NCBI GenBank assembly: GCA_023213195.1
Contig: CP096135.1
Location: forward strand, 2,662,842 to 2,726,841
Origin: Sphingobacteriales bacterium JAD_PAG50586_3
GTDB lineage: Bacteria > Bacteroidota > Bacteroidia > CAMBQF01
Direction: 5' to 3'
Length of the DNA: 64,000 bases
The notes below the pieces were generated by a model. It was not told where the DNA came from, ran no database searches, and saw only the letters and a list, made by a program, of their open reading frames with translations. The position numbers were made by a program, and so were the translations under genes. Positions 50,252 to 60,270 of the stretch are shown here, piece by piece (the stretch's first letter is position 1; every line of letters starts with the position of its first letter).

Positions 50252-51241
50252 ATGCTACTGAAAATTAAATACACTGCTTTTGCCTTGTTGTTTTTTATGT
50301 CGTTAAATGCGCAGGTAAATTTGGTCCCCAATCCATCTTTTGAAAATACAATCCAGTGTATTGATTCTTCAAACTCTGTAAACTATGTAGATTCTTGGAG
50401 TAATCCCACTACTGGAACTCCGGATATTTTAGCTGTTGATTTTTGCAATAATTATCTTTGGTCAGATAGAATTCGTTTGCCAAATAATAATTCTTTAGGC
50501 TACCAGAATCCAAGAACAGGAAATAAATGTGCCGGAATAGCTGTTTACGACACTATTAATGATGGGGCAAGAGAGTATTTACAAGTACAGCTTTTAACAC
50601 CATTAAAACCTCAAGCAGTTTATTGCGTTGAATTTTATGCGGTTTTAGCAAATAAATACAGTAGATATGCTGTAAAGGATTTGGGCGTACATTTTTTAAA
50701 CGACAGTATTTTTAGCGATACATCATCTAATCCTCCGTTTGAATATCCTATTATTTCATTTACGAACAATGTAACCGCTTCATCTTATATAACTGACACA
50801 TTATCTTGGACTAAAGTAAGCGGAACTTATTTGGCTAATGGTGGCGAAAAATATATGTTAGTGGGCAATTTTTCACCAAAATTTCAAGCAGATTACATTT
50901 TTAATTACTCACAATTCTCATCATCAATTACTTATTACTTTATAGATGATGTTTCCGTTATAGAATGTGATAGCTTAGTTGGAGTTAATGAGATACCTTT
51001 TAATACCATTAGTATTTATCCTAACCCGGCGAAAGATTTTGTAAGTATAGAGCTATCTAAAAACTACAACCAAACGCAGCTAAGAATTTACAACCTAACC
51101 GGGCAGTTAATTTCTCAAAAGCAAATAACCCAACCTAATCAAACTATACCTATTTCAGAGCTAGGTAATGGTGTGTACATTTTTGTTATCCAAAGTGGAG
51201 ATAATTTAATTGGCAGGCAAAGGGTGTTGGTGGCTAAGTAA
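50252..51241 (+). CDS. Secreted T9SS-sorted protein with CBM-like N-domain
   Basis: 329 aa. Signal peptide (about 1-20), then NLVPNPSFENTIQC, the opening of a jelly-roll domain common in Bacteroidota surface proteins, strands ending in YYFIDDVSVIEC (about 245), and a type IX sorting domain (ISIYPNPAKDFVSIELSKN, NGVYIFVIQSGDN). AT-rich relative to its neighbours. Likely an adhesin or carbohydrate-binding surface protein; no catalytic motif. Confidence 0.82.
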   Translation: MLLKIKYTAFALLFFMSLNAQVNLVPNPSFENTIQCIDSSNSVNYVDSWSNPTTGTPDILAVDFCNNYLWSDRIRLPNNNSLGYQNPRTGNKCAGIAVYDTINDGAREYLQVQLLTPLKPQAVYCVEFYAVLANKYSRYAVKDLGVHFLNDSIFSDTSSNPPFEYPIISFTNNVTASSYITDTLSWTKVSGTYLANGGEKYMLVGNFSPKFQADYIFNYSQFSSSITYYFIDDVSVIECDSLVGVNEIPFNTISIYPNPAKDFVSIELSKNYNQTQLRIYNLTGQLISQKQITQPNQTIPISELGNGVYIFVIQSGDNLIGRQRVLVAK

Positions 51242-51276
51242 TTTGGCGCTAGAAGACCAACCTTAAATTAAATGTC

Positions 51277-51605
51277 GTAAAAATCCCTCCTGCTTCGCGG
51301 TATTCCCTCCGAAAGGGAAGCATTTTCTACTGCCGTATGGTGAGATTCCCGCCTGCGCGGGAATGACGTTCACCTCTATAGTTTCTAGTGCGAGGGACGT
51401 CCACGAAAAGTGCGAACCCGAAATTTCGCGGAAACCGAGTAGGGTAGGCCTGTGCGACAAGCGAAATTTCAGGTTGGTTTTCGTGGTGTCTTTTTTGGTT
51501 ACTTTTTGGACAAACAAAAAGTAATGAGAAACGGAACAGATATATAGACTGTAACAGGCTGAGCGTAGTCGAAGCCTGCAATAAACTGACCCCTGACCCC
51601 TAATT
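51277..51605. repeat. Composite repeat island
   Basis: The 457-base gap 51242-51698 is built of repeat modules: a reverse CTCCC-type unit (51277-51330), a CCCGCCTGCGCGGG hairpin (about 51349-51362), a 130-base stretch ending in GGTTACTTTTTGGACAAACAAAAAGTAA (imperfect palindrome, about 51498-51525), CAGGCTGAGCGTAGTCGAAGCCTG (palindromic ends, about 51551-51574) and CTGACCCCTGACCCC (51587-51601). Some modules recur at 60265-60565. Short open frames here are not genes. Confidence 0.75.
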
Positions 51606-51698
51606 TAGTTTTACACACGCCACGGTTTAATAGTTTACCCAATACCACCCCAACCGCCCACCTCCTCAACCTATTTTTGCAGGTATATAATTAAGGCA

Positions 51699-52682
51699 AT
51701 GATTAAAATTGGCGTTATTGGCGCAGGGCATTTAGGCAACATCCATATTAAGCTGCTAAAAGAGATTCCACAGTTTCAGCTAACCGGCTTTTACGATATT
51801 GACGATGAGCAGGCAGCCAAAACAGAAAAGGAGCATGGCATAAAACGTTTCAACAGCGCCGATGAGCTTATCTTTCTTAACGATGCCGTAGACATTGTAA
51901 CACCTACCCTTACCCATGCCCACTACGCGGTAAAGGCGCTTACCCAGTTTAAGCATGTGTTTGTAGAAAAGCCTTTAACTGAGAATGTAGACGAGGCTAA
52001 ACATTTGGAAAAGCTTACTGCCGAATCTAACGTAAAGCTACAGGTAGGTCATGTGGAGCGTTTTAACCCTGCCTTTGTGGCTGCCCAACCGTATATAGAT
52101 AGCCCCATGTTTATAGAAACCCACCGCCTTACCGAGTTTAACCCGCGGGGGACTGATGTATCGGTAGTGTTGGATTTAATGATACACGATATTGATATTG
52201 TGCTAAGCTGCGTTAAAAGCAACGTGCGCAAGGTTAGCGCCAGCGGGGTTTCTGTAGTTAGCGATACGCCCGACATTGCCAACGCCCGCATAGAGTTTGA
52301 TAACGGTTGTGTGGCTAATTTAACCGCCAGTAGAATATCATTAAAAAAGATGCGCAAAACCCGCATGTTTCAGCGCAACGCCTATGTAGCAGTAGATTTT
52401 TTAGAAAAGACCACCGAAATTGTCCGCCTGAAAGACCTGCCCGGCAAACCCGACGACCCTTTTGCGCTGGCTATAGAAACACAGGGCGGCAAAGGCTGGA
52501 AACAGATTTACTTTGAAAACCCTGAGATAACAGAGACTAATGCCATAAAGAGCGAATTGGAAAGTTTTGCCAATAGTATAATTAACGATGTGCCTACTAC
52601 CGTAAGCGTACACGATGGTTTGGCAGCCCTGCAGGTAGCCCAAATGGTAATAGAACGCATACAAATGAATCAGCCTTTGTAA
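51699..52682 (+). CDS. Gfo/Idh/MocA family oxidoreductase
   Basis: 327 aa. Rossmann motif GVIGAGHLGNIH (residues 4-15), EKPLTENVDEA with the catalytic-region Lys (about 91), QVGHVERFNPAF, and LMIHDIDIVLS with the His of the active site (about 163). NAD(P)-dependent dehydrogenase for sugars or related polyols. Stands before a lipoprotein and sugar-transferase genes, hinting at surface glycan metabolism. Confidence 0.92.
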   Translation: MIKIGVIGAGHLGNIHIKLLKEIPQFQLTGFYDIDDEQAAKTEKEHGIKRFNSADELIFLNDAVDIVTPTLTHAHYAVKALTQFKHVFVEKPLTENVDEAKHLEKLTAESNVKLQVGHVERFNPAFVAAQPYIDSPMFIETHRLTEFNPRGTDVSVVLDLMIHDIDIVLSCVKSNVRKVSASGVSVVSDTPDIANARIEFDNGCVANLTASRISLKKMRKTRMFQRNAYVAVDFLEKTTEIVRLKDLPGKPDDPFALAIETQGGKGWKQIYFENPEITETNAIKSELESFANSIINDVPTTVSVHDGLAALQVAQMVIERIQMNQPL

Positions 52683-52721
52683 CTTAGCGCAATAATTTGT
52701 GCCATTTTGCGTTATACTACC

Positions 52722-53605
52722 ATGGTGATTAGAGGATACTACGTACTCATTTTTTGCAGTGTTTTGGTTACAGGCTTTTTTAGCGCCTGCAAAAAAGAGG
52801 TACCCAACGGCGGCATACCTGCCTATATTCAAATAGATACCATTAAGGTTACTACCAATGCCAATCAGGGTTCGGCAAGCCATAAGGTTACCGATGCGTG
52901 GATTTTTGTAGATAGCGAACCCTTGGGCGCTTTTCAGTTACCATGCAAAATACCGGTGCTAAAAGAGGGTAACCATACAATCCTTGTGCGTGGAGGCATA
53001 AAAATGAATGGCATATCTGCTACCCGCGTGCCTTATCCTTTTTACCAGTTTTACCAAACCGATGTTAACCTTGTTAAAGAGCAGGTAACAGTTATACAGC
53101 CAACCGTTACTTATTTTACTGACTTACTTTTTCCTTACAAAGAAGACTTTACCAGCGGTGGCATTACACTAATGAAAGACCCCGCTAATAGCGATGCTGA
53201 TATTGTCCGCCTTACATCGGGCCCCGATTTAAAAGAAGGCCCTTGTGGCGCTATCTACATGCCCCCGGCAATATTGATACCGTTTTGTTTTACATGAACA
53301 GCAACGTTGTATTGCCCGGTGGTGGTAGCACAGTGTACTTAGAAATGGACTACAAAAACAACTTTCCATTTGTAATGGGTGTGTATGTAAACAACCCAAC
53401 CAGTGTGGTGCAAAAGCAGCTATTCCAGTTTAATAATAGCGAAGAGTGGAATAAAATCTACATCAATATGACTGATTATATTAGTGAAGAAGGCAGCGCT
53501 ATTGATTTTAAGCTGTTTTTTGGCGCTATTAAAGTGGGGGCCGATACTACAGAAGATGTTAAGATATTTATAGATAACATTAAGCTGGTACACGTTGATG
53601 AATAA
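52722..53605 (+). CDS. Lipoprotein of unknown function (frameshifted)
   Basis: About 294 aa repaired from ATG 52722. Lipobox GFFSACKKE (Cys near residue 22), then beta-rich sequence with DAWIFVDSEPLGAFQLPCKIPVLKEGNHTILVRGG (about 60-95), typical of PEGA-like or carbohydrate-binding domains. A C run (53262-53266) one base short breaks it; restored, it reads YMPPGNIDTVLFYMNSN. Its end overlaps the sugar transferase start by eight bases. Confidence 0.75.
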
Positions 53606-55012
53606 ACGTTTTCAAACCGGTAAGTACTTGTTGGCCGATACGTTGGCTGCGGTATTGGGGTGGACTGCGTTTTTCTCTTTTCGTAAAGTGTATGTAGAGG
53701 GTTTTTTGCCCGAAGATTACCGGGTTTATTTAAACGACGATAACTACTTTGCCGGTGCAATATTAGTCCCCCTATTCTGGCTAATGCTGTACGCCGTAAT
53801 GGGCTACTATTCCAACATCTTTCGCCGCTCACGCATTGGCGAGGTTGGCCAAACCTTTGCCCACACCCTTATAGGTACGGTAATATTGTTTTTTGCCATT
53901 GTGTTAGATGATGATGTGCCGCGCTACACCAACTATTACCAACTGGCGGCGGCATTGTTTACCAGCCATTACCTGCTTACTGTTATTTTAAGGTTGATAC
54001 TTACCACCCGCACCAACCACCGCATACACCGCCGTATTATTGGGTTTAACACACTGCTTATTGGTGGCGATGATAAGGCCAAACAGATTTACGACGAGAT
54101 TGAAAACCAAAAAAATCGAGCGGAAACAGGTTTGTAGGGTATGTTAACGGTAGCAGTCCAGAGGCGCATATCATGGACAATTATGTGCCACGCTTGGGTG
54201 AGTTTAGTAACATAAAAAAGATAATAAACCAGCTAAAGGTTGAAGAGGTAATTATTGCTATTGAGAGTAACGAGCATCACCATATAGAGCGCATAATTGC
54301 CGATTTAGAGGAAACCGATGTGCTAATTAAAATCATACCCGATACAGCAGGCTTATTATCAGGTCAGGTAAAAATGACTGCGATTTTTGGCGCTCCGTTA
54401 ATAGAGGTTTCATCGCACTTAATGCCCGTGTGGCAACAAACCCTTAAACGGGTGTTTGATATTGTGGTGTCTATAACATTCTTTACCCTCTTTTCGTGGG
54501 TATACCTTATTACCGCAGCCATAGTATGGTCAACATCAAAAGGCCCTGTAATTTACAAGCAACACAGGGTAGGCAAGCATGGCAAGGTGTTCAATATTTA
54601 CAAGTTCCGCTCTATGCATACTAATGCAGAGAGTGGCACGCCAATGCTATCCAGCACCGACGATAGCCGCATAACCCCCTTTGGTAAGTTTATGCGCAAA
54701 ACCCGGTTAGACGAGATACCCCAGTTTTATAACGTTTTAAAGGGCGAAATGTCTATTGTAGGTCCACGGCCCGAAAGGCAATATTATATTGATAAGATAG
54801 TAGATAAAGCCCCGCACTACCGCTTTTTGCTAAAGGTGCAGCCGGGCATAACATCGTGGGGGCAGGTAAAATATGGCTACGCCGAGAATGTAGACCAAAT
54901 GGTAGAAAGGCTTAAATACGATATCCTGTATATTGAAAACATGAGCCTGGCCCTCGATTTTAAGATTATGATTTACACAGTGCTTACAGTACTAAAGGGT
55001 AGCGGGAAATAA
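53598..55012 (+). CDS. Polyprenyl-phosphate sugar transferase, exopolysaccharide type (frameshifted)
   Basis: About 471 aa when repaired. Four N-terminal membrane segments, a CoA-binding-like domain (RIIGFNTLLIGGDDKAKQI), a fifth membrane span (about residue 285) and the catalytic sugar transferase domain: KRVFDIVVS, GPVIYKQHRVGKHGKVFNIYKFRSM, RKTRLDEIPQFYNVLKGEMSIVGPRPER. Transfers a sugar-1-phosphate to undecaprenyl phosphate, starting a surface polysaccharide. The A run at 54109-54115 is one base short; restored, it reads NQKKSSGNRFVGYVNGSS. Confidence 0.93.
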
Positions 55013-55108
55013 CATTTTAAAACCCTTGAACGCGTAAGAAGTTCAATTTTTTACTTAATGGCTACTGGGAATGATGTTACAATTTTGTAACCAAATAACC
55101 TGCGAGCC

Positions 55109-56385
55109 ATGGAAATTGAATTTGTAAATCATTCGTCTTATATAGTTTCAGCCAATAATATTAAACTTATTACCGACCCTTGGATTGATGGCTACGCCTT
55201 TTACAACGGTTGGGCGCTTATAACCCCTACAAAGTTTAGGTATACAGATTTTAAAAGCATTACCCACATCTGGTTCTCGCACGAGCATCCGGACCATTTC
55301 AGTCCGCCTAATATCAACTCAATTCCTTTAGAATACAGGCAGAATATCACGGTACTCTATCAGTATACAAAAGATAAAAAGGTTGTTGATTTTTGTCGCA
55401 ATGCAGGCTTTAAACAGGTAATAGAATTAAAGGCAAATTGGTATGAACTGGCGCCCGGTTTTAGCCTGTATAACAAGCCCCATACCGATGGCGACTCTTG
55501 GCTTGCTTTAAAGGTTAACGGCAAAACCATACTCAATGTAAACGATTGTGTTTTTGATACCATTGCCGAATTGGCTGATGTAAAAAAGTTTGCCCTGTGG
55601 TAGATGTGTTGTTCACCCAGTTTTCATACGCAGCATGGGTAGGCAACGTGGGCGATTTTGATGCCCAAAAGCGCCAGGCTGTGCGTAAGGTAAACGAAAT
55701 TAAAAGGCAGGCAGAGGTGTTACAACCTAAGTATATAATACCCTTTGCAAGCTTTGTTTGGTTTTGCAATGTTGATAATTTCTATCTGAATGAAGGGGTA
55801 AACAGGATACCTGAAATTTATAAGTATATAAAGGATAATACCAATGCTAAGCCCATTATACTTTTTGTGGAAGATAAATGGAATGTAGGAACTGAATATG
55901 ATAGTACGCAAGCTATAGATAGTTGGGAGAAAGCCTACACCAATGCACTATCGGGCAATACTGTTGCCAATAAACAGGTTAGTGCCGATGAAATCATGGC
56001 AGCCGGCAATAACTACGCAAAGCAGTTGGTTCAGAACAACAGCCTGTTTGTACGCATGCTAAAACCTGCCAAAATTTATGTAACCGATTTAAATCAGGCC
56101 TATAAATTCTCGTTGAATGGATTAGAAACAGCAAATTATGATTATGATAGTTGTGACATTGCCCTAAGTGCCGATGCGCTTAACTACTGCTTTAAGTTCA
56201 AATGGGGCGGTTCTACTATCCGTGTAAACGGCCGCTACCAGGTTCCTAAAAATGGTAAGTTTTATAATATGAAGATGTACTTTCAGGTAGCCCAGCTAAA
56301 CAACTTCAACCAAAGTTTTAACCTCTGGTATATAGCGGGTGTCATTCTACAAAAACTGCGGAATAAAATACTAGGCAATAATTAA
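55109..56385 (+). CDS. MBL-fold metallohydrolase (frameshifted)
   Basis: About 425 aa if repaired. Metallo-beta-lactamase fold with the zinc motif FSHEHPDHFSP (HxHxDH, about residue 62), His in NKPHTDGDS, and Asp in NVNDCVF. A one-base shortage at about 55595-55600 joins KKFAL to VVDVLFTQFSYAAWVGN. The C-terminal ~150 residues (ADEIMAAGNNYAKQL...) form a separate domain, SCP2-like in feel but not secure. UlaG/RomA-type relatives hydrolyse phospho- or N-acyl lipids or lactones. Between a polysaccharide sugar transferase and a convergent glucosidase. Confidence 0.82.
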
Positions 56386-56412
56386 CTGACCCCTGCCCCC
56401 TGGCTTCTGAAC
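56383..56412. repeat. CTGACCCC word array at MBL stop
   Basis: TAACTGACCCCTGCCCCCTGGCTTCTGAACCC starts at the stop codon of the MBL gene. Same words at 51587-51601 and 60522-60557. Confidence 0.6.
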
Positions 56413-56413
56413 C

Positions 56414-57861
56414 CTATTTCCGAAGGAAATCCTTAAACCACAACCCGCTGTCTTTCATTATCCGTTTTTGGGTAGTAAAGTCTGTATAAACAAGGCCAAA
56501 GCGTGGGCGGTTACCTTCGGCCCACTCAAAGTTATCCATCAGTGTCCAGCAATAATAACCCTTAACAGGCACCCCATCTTTTTGGGCGCGCAATACCTGC
56601 GCTAAATAGTCTTGGTAAAACTTGGTGCGCTTATCATCGTGTACACGGCCATCAACTACAGTATCCGGAAAGGCGGCTCCATTCTCCGTAACAATAATCT
56701 TTTTAATTCCGGGGTAGGCCGCAAATTTTTTCAGGACATTGTACATACCCTCGGGGTATACCTCCCAGTTCATGTCAGTAATTTCAATATTCTCTATCGG
56801 CTTTTTATCGGCAGTAATTTGCCATGCCCACATAATAGGGGGAAGATGGAATATTTAACCAATTCCCTCGTATAGTTTTGTATACCAATAAAGTCAAAAT
56901 CAAACTTTAGCTTCTCCTCATCACCGGGTTCAAAATGTTTCTTAATCCCTTTAAAACCTTTCAGCACATCAGTTGGGTACCCCATCCCTAACGATGGTTC
57001 TATAAAGAAACGATTTAGCAACGCGTCAACCCGTGCCGCAGCGTTTACGTGCTTAGGTTTGTTTTTCAGCGGGGTTATGTCAGAGCAAGAAAATGTAGTA
57101 CCTACATTAGCGTCTTTCACATTCTTGCGGATAATGCGTCCGCCCTCTGCCTGAGACAGGGCTGTGTGGTGGGCTGCACGTAAAAACTTACCTACGCTCT
57201 TTTTACCCGGGGCGTGCATACCTAGCAAGTGCCCCAAGGGCAGAGTAGGCAAGGGGCTCGTTAAGCACCATCCAGTTTTTAACCTTGCCGCCATATTCTT
57301 TAGTCGCCCATTCGCTGTATTCGCAAAAAGCATCAAACGTAGCACGGTTAGGCCAGCCCCCTTATCTTGCAGGGCTTGCGGCAAATCCCAGTGGTAAAGG
57401 GTTATCCAGGGTTGTATGCCAATGCTAAGGCAGTAGTCAATTACGTTGTGGTAAAACTCAGCTCCTTTAGGGTTTATAGCGCCTGTGCCGTTAGGCATTA
57501 CCCTGCTCCACGATATAGAAAACCTGAACACATCCATGTTCATCTCTTTTATCAGGTCAATATCGCTTTTGTAGGTATGGTAAAAATCACAAGCTACATC
57601 GCCGGTTTCTTTTGTTTTTATTTTGCCTTTGGTATGGCTAAAGGTGTCCCATATAGATGGTCCTTTACCGTCAACATTCCACGCGCCTTCTATCTGGTAG
57701 GCTGCGGTGGCTACGCCCCATAAAAAATCATCGCCAAAATCGCCCCTTGTAAAACCGGGGCCTACAATATCCCTCATGTAGTTTTGTTTCGCAAAAGCAG
57801 GTAAAATGGTAAGACCTGCGGTGGTTAGTGCCAGGGTACGTAAAAGGTCGCGACGGTGCAT
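56414..57861 (-). CDS. GH1 beta-glucosidase with Tat-like signal (frameshifted)
   Basis: About 482 aa repaired. Start ATG 57861 gives MHRRDLLRTLALTTAG, a twin-arginine-like signal. GH1 features: DFLWGVATAAYQIEGAW (about 45), FRFSISWSRVMPNG, acid/base NEP in NWMVLNEPLAYSALGHLLG (read only in the alternate frame between 57357 and 57232), and the nucleophile in IIVTENGAAFP. Three frame changes: C run 57357-57361 one short, C run 57232-57235 one long (compensating), G run 56838-56842 one short, all homopolymers. Likely periplasmic oligosaccharide hydrolase. Confidence 0.9.
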
Positions 57862-57996
57862 AATTTCTTGTGTTGTATACAGTTGCAATTTTAGAAATAA
57901 AACAACACCAACAGCCAGTATTATTTATTTTTAATACAAATTGCATATTACGGAGTGTTAAATTTTCATTAGCTTACACACTTATATATTTTAAAC

Positions 57997-58004
57997 TATC
58001 TTTG
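57997..58004 (+). promoter_or_regulatory. TAnnTTTG -7 box before hpt
   Basis: TATCTTTG followed by GCACC, with TTA at the -33 spacing (57974-57976). It lies 22 bases before the preferred hpt start. Confidence 0.55.
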
Positions 58005-58026
58005 CACCCCGCCAAAATTGCGGCTT

Positions 58027-58563
58027 ATGTTTGTAGTAAAGCTAAAAGACAAGCACTTTAAACGTTTTCTTCCTTCGGATGACATTGAACGCGCCGTAAA
58101 TTTTATTGGCGATAAAATGAATAGCGACTTTGCAGGTAAAAAGCCGCTATTTATTTCGGTGCTTAACGGTTCGTTTTTGTTTGCAGCCGATTTGATGAAA
58201 ACCCTGACTATTGATTGCGAGATAACATTTGTTAAACTTGCATCGTATCAAGGCACACAAACTACCGGCAATGTGCGCACCCTTATTGGGTTTGATGAGG
58301 ATATAACCAACCGTACGGTTGTTATTTTAGAAGATATTGTAGATACCGGCAACACGCTAGAGGTATTGGTTGCAAGGCTTAAAGAACTAAACCCTTTAGA
58401 AATTAAGGTGGCAGCGCTTCTTTACAAGCCCGAGGCTTATACCAAAGATATTCCGGTAGATTATGTAGGCTTTAAAGTTGAGAACGATTTTTTAGTAGGT
58501 TACGGTTTAGACTATGATGGTTTGGGCCGAAATTTGCGCGACATTTATAAATTAGAAGAGTAA
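58027..58563 (+). CDS. hpt: Hypoxanthine phosphoribosyltransferase
   Basis: 178 aa from ATG 58027. PRPP-binding signature VVILEDIVDTGNTLEVL (about residues 98-114), LNGSFLFAADL for the pyrophosphate loop, and VDYVGFKVENDFLVGYGLDY for base binding. Salvages hypoxanthine/guanine. First gene of hpt-adk-obgE; 8 bases to adk. Confidence 0.95.
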   Translation: MFVVKLKDKHFKRFLPSDDIERAVNFIGDKMNSDFAGKKPLFISVLNGSFLFAADLMKTLTIDCEITFVKLASYQGTQTTGNVRTLIGFDEDITNRTVVILEDIVDTGNTLEVLVARLKELNPLEIKVAALLYKPEAYTKDIPVDYVGFKVENDFLVGYGLDYDGLGRNLRDIYKLEE

Positions 58564-58571
58564 ACTCAGTA

Positions 58572-59165
58572 ATGGAAAAGAAATTGAATATCGTTTTGTT
58601 TGGCCCTCCGGGTGCTGGCAAAGGCACTCAATCGGCTATGCTAATTGAGAAATATAAGTTGGTGCATTTTTCTACCGGCGATATTTTGCGTGGCGAAATT
58701 GCCGCAGGTACTAAGCTGGGTTTAGAGGCTAAAAGCCTTATGGATAAAGGGCTACTTGTTCCTGATACCGTTGTTATTGGTATGATACAGAACAAAATTG
58801 ACCAAAATGCCGACTCTAAAGGGTTTATTTTTGATGGCTTTCCGCGCACTGTTCCACAAGCACAAGCGCTTGATAAGTTGCTGGGCGACCGTGGTACGGG
58901 CATTACCGTAATGCTGGCACTAGAGGTTGATGATGAGGAACTGATGAGCCGCCTGCTTAGCCGTGCTAAAGTTCTTGGCCGTACCGATGACCAAGACCCT
59001 ACAATTATTGAAAACCGTATTAAAGAATACAACAATAAAACAGCGCCTTTAAAAGACTTTTACCGCGACCAGAACAAACTGCGCGTGGTAAACGGCGTAG
59101 GCTCTATCGATGATATTTTTAATACCCTTTGCTCTGCCGTAGAACGCTCTAGCGTTACTGCATAA
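58572..59165 (+). CDS. adk: Adenylate kinase
   Basis: 197 aa. P-loop GPPGAGKGTQS (residues 11-21), STGDILRGEIAAGT for AMP binding, FDGFPRTVPQA and a short LID (LLSRAKVLGRTDDQDPTIIENRI), as usual for the short-type enzymes of this phylum. Balances ATP, ADP and AMP. Co-transcribed with hpt. Confidence 0.97.
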   Translation: MEKKLNIVLFGPPGAGKGTQSAMLIEKYKLVHFSTGDILRGEIAAGTKLGLEAKSLMDKGLLVPDTVVIGMIQNKIDQNADSKGFIFDGFPRTVPQAQALDKLLGDRGTGITVMLALEVDDEELMSRLLSRAKVLGRTDDQDPTIIENRIKEYNNKTAPLKDFYRDQNKLRVVNGVGSIDDIFNTLCSAVERSSVTA

Positions 59166-59273
59166 TACCTAATAAGCGAATAAGAAAATTAGATAATTAG
59201 CGAATGTTAATTTCACTGATAGTCTTTTTTCATTGTCTAATTCGCTTATTATCAAATTATCTAATTAAGAAAA
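59166..59273. repeat. Inverted pair of short-word arrays between adk and obgE
   Basis: CTAATAAGCGAATAAG...TTAGATAATTAG (59170-59204) and, reversed, GTCTAATTCGCTTATTATC...ATTATCTAATTAAG (59235-59272), about 30 bases apart. Could fold into a long imperfect hairpin in the operon. Confidence 0.7.
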
Positions 59274-59274
59274 T

Positions 59275-60270
59275 ATGTCCGGTTCAAACTTTGTCGATTA
59301 TGTAAAAATCTGCTGCCGCTCGGGTAAGGGCGGACAGGGATCTATGCACTTTCACCGCGACAGGTTTACCGCCAAAGGCGGCCCCGATGGTGGTGATGGT
59401 GGCCGTGGCGGACACGTTATACTACGTGGCAACAGCCAAATGTGGACATTACTTCATTTAAAATACCGCAAGCATGTTATTGCCGAGCCGGGTGGTGGCG
59501 GAAGTTCTGCTCTTAAACACGGCAAAAATGGCAAAGACGAGATTATTGATGTACCATTAGGTACCGTAGCCCGCGATGCCGATACAGGCGAAATCATATT
59601 TGAAATTACCAAAGACGGCGAAGAGAAAATATTAACTAAAGGGGGCCGCGGTGGTTTAGGTAACCACCACTTTAAAAGTGCTACCACCCAAGCCCCACGC
59701 TACGCCCAGCCGGGTGAGGAGGGTCTTACCGAGTGGCGCGTGTTGGAGCTTAAAATCCTGGCCGATGTTGGTTTGGTAGGTTTCCCCAATGCGGGTAAAT
59801 CAACCCTGCTGTCGGTTATATCGGCTGCTAAGCCCGAGATTGCCGACTATGCCTTTACCACCTTGGTACCTAACCTTGGCATTGTTAAGTATTACGATTA
59901 TAAAACCTTCATAGTTGCTGATATTCCGGGTATTATAGAGGGTGCCGCCGAAGGCAAAGGCCTTGGCATACGTTTCCTACGCCATATAGAGCGTAACAGC
60001 ATTTTGCTGTTTATGGTGCCTGCCGATAGTAACGACATTAAGGCCGACTATAAAATATTGCTTAACGAGCTTAAAAAATACAACCCCGAGTTGTTAGATA
60101 AAAAGCGCATCCTGGCCATTTCTAAATGCGATATGTTGGATGCCGAACTAATGAAGGAGGTTAAAAAGACTGTCCCTAAAAACGTTCCCTGTGTATTTAT
60201 CTCATCGCACACCCAACTAGGCCTGCAAGAACTTAAAGATACCCTTTGGGACGCAATTAACGCTCAGTAG
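59275..60270 (+). CDS. obgE: GTPase Obg/CgtA
   Basis: 331 aa. Glycine-rich Obg domain (residues 1-157: [35 protein letters not shown]) and a G domain with G1 GFPNAGKST (about 165), G3 [10 protein letters not shown]4 SKCD and G5 SSHT. No C-terminal OCT domain. Ribosome-assembly/stress GTPase. Third gene of hpt-adk-obgE; the stop codon TAG starts a repeat island. Confidence 0.97.
   Translation: MSGSNFVDYVKICCRSGKGGQGSMHFHRDRFTAKGGPDGGDGGRGGHVILRGNSQMWTLLHLKYRKHVIAEPGGGGSSALKHGKNGKDEIIDVPLGTVARDADTGEIIFEITKDGEEKILTKGGRGGLGNHHFKSATTQAPRYAQPGEEGLTEWRVLELKILADVGLVGFPNAGKSTLLSVISAAKPEIADYAFTTLVPNLGIVKYYDYKTFIVADIPGIIEGAAEGKGLGIRFLRHIERNSILLFMVPADSNDIKADYKILLNELKKYNPELLDKKRILAISKCDMLDAELMKEVKKTVPKNVPCVFISSHTQLGLQELKDTLWDAINAQ

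Noticed and set aside
51263-51581. Two overlapping minus-strand open frames of 84 codons
   Set aside because: They lie wholly in the composite repeat island, in palindromic sequence, with no protein-like composition.
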